Assembly (NCBI RefSeq): GCF_910594985.1
Contig: NZ_CAJVCE010000007.1
Location: 1-64,000, forward strand
Length of the DNA stretch: 64,000 nucleotides
Reading direction: 5' to 3'
DNA from: Paenibacillus allorhizosphaerae
GTDB taxonomy: Bacteria; Bacillota; Bacilli; Paenibacillales; NBRC-103111
Shown here in pieces: positions 62,166-64,000 of this stretch. The notes under the pieces were generated by a model. It had not been told where the DNA came from. It saw nothing but the letters and a program-made list of their open reading frames with translations, and searched no databases. Within the stretch, counting starts at the first letter, position 1. Each line of letters begins with the position of its first letter. A program made the position numbers and the translations under genes.

Positions 62166-62855
62166 TCAAGCTGCCCGTTTTGCGGATCGCATCACAATGG
62201 TGCGCCATGTTTTCCATCCGTCTTTCACCTTCAATATGCGGATGAGGAGCAGTATTCCCGCTTTTAATGCAAACGCGAAGCGTACATAGGCTTCAATCAC
62301 GGCTTCCATTTCAAACCGCATCTGATTAAACATCGGCATCACTTGCAGCTTGGGTTCCGTTTCCAGATGGACGAACCGGAAAACGTAGCCGAGCAGCGAA
62401 GTTTTGAGACCCCATAGCGTCCCGACGGAAATCGCCGTATTCGCTGCATCGTCAAGCCCGATCGATGTTTTCCAAACAAATCGGTCGCAATGTACATGCG
62501 ACAAGCCCGCTTTTAGCCAATCATGAAAATGAAAGCAATGCTGCAAAAGCAGCTGCACGTTGTGAAAAGCGCGTCTTACTTTTTCTATGGTTATGTGTCT
62601 GTGCTGATTTCCGATCAAATGCCCGGCGTTGGCATTTACCTGCTCCGTCTTCAGTTCGAGTCCTTCCAGCATCCCCTTGAATTGAAAAACCGGCATCGAA
62701 TAACGCAAGTGAATGAGGCCGAACAACGCGCTGACGTCGATTAACAGATCGTCGTTCGTGTCCTGCCGGTTAAAAGAAACGCGCATGCGAATTTTGCTGA
62801 AAAGGATAATAAGCAGCACAAAGCACAAGATGCCCGCAACCCAAAGCCAGATCAT
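62166..62855 (-). CDS. DUF2953-family membrane protein
   Basis: 229 aa from the ATG at 62855 behind GGAGGGTG. N-terminal transmembrane helix (about 4-24), then a soluble domain with FNRQDTNDDLLIDVSALFG and FGLIHLRYSMPVF. Known as the gene next to gerW in many spore formers; function unknown. Confidence 0.82.
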   Translation of the reverse strand: MIWLWVAGILCFVLLIILFSKIRMRVSFNRQDTNDDLLIDVSALFGLIHLRYSMPVFQFKGMLEGLELKTEQVNANAGHLIGNQHRHITIEKVRRAFHNVQLLLQHCFHFHDWLKAGLSHVHCDRFVWKTSIGLDDAANTAISVGTLWGLKTSLLGYVFRFVHLETEPKLQVMPMFNQMRFEMEAVIEAYVRFAFALKAGILLLIRILKVKDGWKTWRTIVMRSAKRAA

Positions 62856-62973
62856 AAAAAATATCACCCTCCCGCGCCACAATCGGCCAAAACGCAAAAA
62901 ACTTCCAATTCGGGAAGCTTGCAGCTTCGATTCCTTGGAAGTTAGTATAGCCCTGATTTGTAAGATCATGCGT

Positions 62974-63594
62974 TCAAGGTTCGATCTCGCCGGACGCAGG
63001 GATGTCCTCAAAGGTCATCTGTTTACCGTCCAGTTTCTCGAACAGCAGCCTGGTTTCCTCTTCAAGATTATCGTCATTTTCAAACAATGAAGTTTCCGGC
63101 AAGTCTTGAATCGATGCCAGTGCGAAGTAATCCAAAAATGCCTTGGTCGTACCGTATAAAATAGGACGCCCGGGCGCATCGGCCCGATCGACCTCCTGAA
63201 TCAAATCTTTGGCGACCAGCGTCTGCAAGGCGCGATCGGACTTGACGCCGCGGATTTCTTCAATATCGACTCGCGTGATCGGTTGTCGGTATGCAACGAT
63301 GGCTAGCGTCTCCAAGGCGGCTTGCGACAGCGAAGCGCGGGAAGGCGAATGCGCCAGCTTCTCAAAATAAGGCGCATGCTCGGGGATGGTCGCCAGCTGA
63401 AATGTACCGGCCAGCTCGACGATTTGGAGCCCTCGCTTTTGCCGTTTCAAATCGCTTTGTAAGTCTAGCACCAGCTCGGCCGTAAACTTAGGGTCCTGCT
63501 CCAGTACTTCAGCCAGCTGCTTGGCGTTCAGTCCTTCGTCACCCGCCACGAACAGCAAGCCTTCAATAACTGATTTCATTTGCCCAAAATCCAT
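62974..63594 (-). CDS. scpB: Segregation and condensation protein B
   Basis: 206 aa, winged-helix dimer that bridges ScpA in the SMC condensin. IEGLLFVAGDEGLNAKQLAE, TLAIVAYRQPITRVDIEEIRG and GRPILYGTTKAFLDYF are family marks. The start overlaps scpA by 32 nt in another frame. Confidence 0.96.
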   Translation of the reverse strand: MDFGQMKSVIEGLLFVAGDEGLNAKQLAEVLEQDPKFTAELVLDLQSDLKRQKRGLQIVELAGTFQLATIPEHAPYFEKLAHSPSRASLSQAALETLAIVAYRQPITRVDIEEIRGVKSDRALQTLVAKDLIQEVDRADAPGRPILYGTTKAFLDYFALASIQDLPETSLFENDDNLEEETRLLFEKLDGKQMTFEDIPASGEIEP

Positions 63595-64000
63595 TGGCCG
63601 TTCCTTCCTCCCTTGCCTCGATCACGATATCGTCAAATAGCTTATGTTGAAAACAAACGATGCGCTTCACCTTCATAAGCTCCAGCATCGCTAAAAAGGT
63701 CACCACAATGGAATCTTTCGTCACTTCCGCATCCAGCAGCTTGGAAAACATCATTCTCCCGCCGCTGCGCTCCAGCGCATCGACCACTTCCAGCATCCGG
63801 TCCTTGACCGAGATTTCATCCTTGCGGATTTTGGCGATCGTGTTACGGCTTTGCATGCGGCGCATCGCTTTGCGAAACGCTTGAACGAGATCGGAGATAT
63901 GAAGCCCTTTTACCGGATTCTCGGGAACCGTCGGTACATAAGGCGTCAAATCTTCCGGCTCGCGCGTAAAAATGAGACTGCGTTCCACTTCTTTGTCCCG
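63563..64000 (-). CDS. scpA: Segregation and condensation protein A (C-terminal part)
   Basis: Open at the right edge; the frame continues past 64000 (a GTG at 63988 is internal). The visible 145 or so codons are the C-terminal half of the kleisin: a linker region, then the winged helix ending FLAMLELMKVKRIVCFQHKLF. A full ScpA is about 250 aa. Confidence 0.93.
   Translation of the reverse strand, partial: RDKEVERSLIFTREPEDLTPYVPTVPENPVKGLHISDLVQAFRKAMRRMQSRNTIAKIRKDEISVKDRMLEVVDALERSGGRMMFSKLLDAEVTKDSIVVTFLAMLELMKVKRIVCFQHKLFDDIVIEAREEGTANGFWANEISY

Overview
The window looks like a chromosomal core segment of an endospore-forming Firmicute of the Paenibacillaceae (Paenibacillus or a close relative). 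The evidence is the Bacillus-type order of whole gene blocks, many sporulation genes (spoIVA, spoVIF, spmA/B, a dacB-like carboxypeptidase, ypeB, gerW, the YIEGIA pair), TRAP control of tryptophan genes, and futalosine-pathway menaquinone genes (mqnA, ubiX-like, mqnP) inside the hep/men cluster. Nearly all genes lie on the minus strand, so reading order is from high to low coordinates.

Layout, left to right. 1-674 has no gene I can support; it holds a consensus leftward promoter with an operator in its spacer, and a cluster of small hairpins. 675-2102 is a secreted carbohydrate-active protein that runs against the operons. 2260-13754 is the aromatic supraoperon, transcribed leftward: aroC-aroB-aroH-trpEDCFBA-hisC-tyrA. 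Its trp leader carries twelve NAG triplets, an 11-bp antiterminator and a terminator, and the RNA-binding regulator TRAP (mtrB) is encoded at 21.2-21.5 kb. 14-21.5 kb holds a small ORF, cheR, ndk and the quinone cluster hepS-menG-mqnP-ubiX-mqnA-hepT. 21.6-24.5 kb holds a PAP2 protein, two tRNA-Pro(TGG) genes flanking a FusB-type EF-G-binding protein with an elaborate leader, and the HU gene. 24.7-32.6 kb is spoIVA, yphF-like, two ferredoxins around a nucleotidyltransferase, yphE-like, spoVIF, gpsA, plsY and der. 32.3-40.8 kb is the YIEGIA pair, yphA-like, fni, rpsA homologue, plsC, cmk, ypfB, ypfA, ypeB and a small zinc-finger ORF. 40.8-49.6 kb is prsW, glutamate dehydrogenase, mecA-like, a polysaccharide deacetylase, CPBP protease, rhodanese and T-box-controlled serA. 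49.7-64 kb is resABCDE, rluB, an amidase, spmB/spmA, dacB-like, SRAP, HD-GYP, gerW, a DUF2953 protein and scpB/scpA; scpA runs off the right edge.

How it works together: chorismate from aroB/aroC feeds Trp (trp genes), Tyr/Phe (aroH, tyrA, hisC) and menaquinone (mqnA). The hep genes supply the side chain, and ResABC/ResDE build and control cytochrome-linked respiration using that quinone. The most unusual signal is the fusB-like leader: a 17-codon leader peptide followed by mutually exclusive stems that bury the ribosome binding site and the start of the resistance-type gene. This looks like a drug- or stress-inducible translational attenuator.
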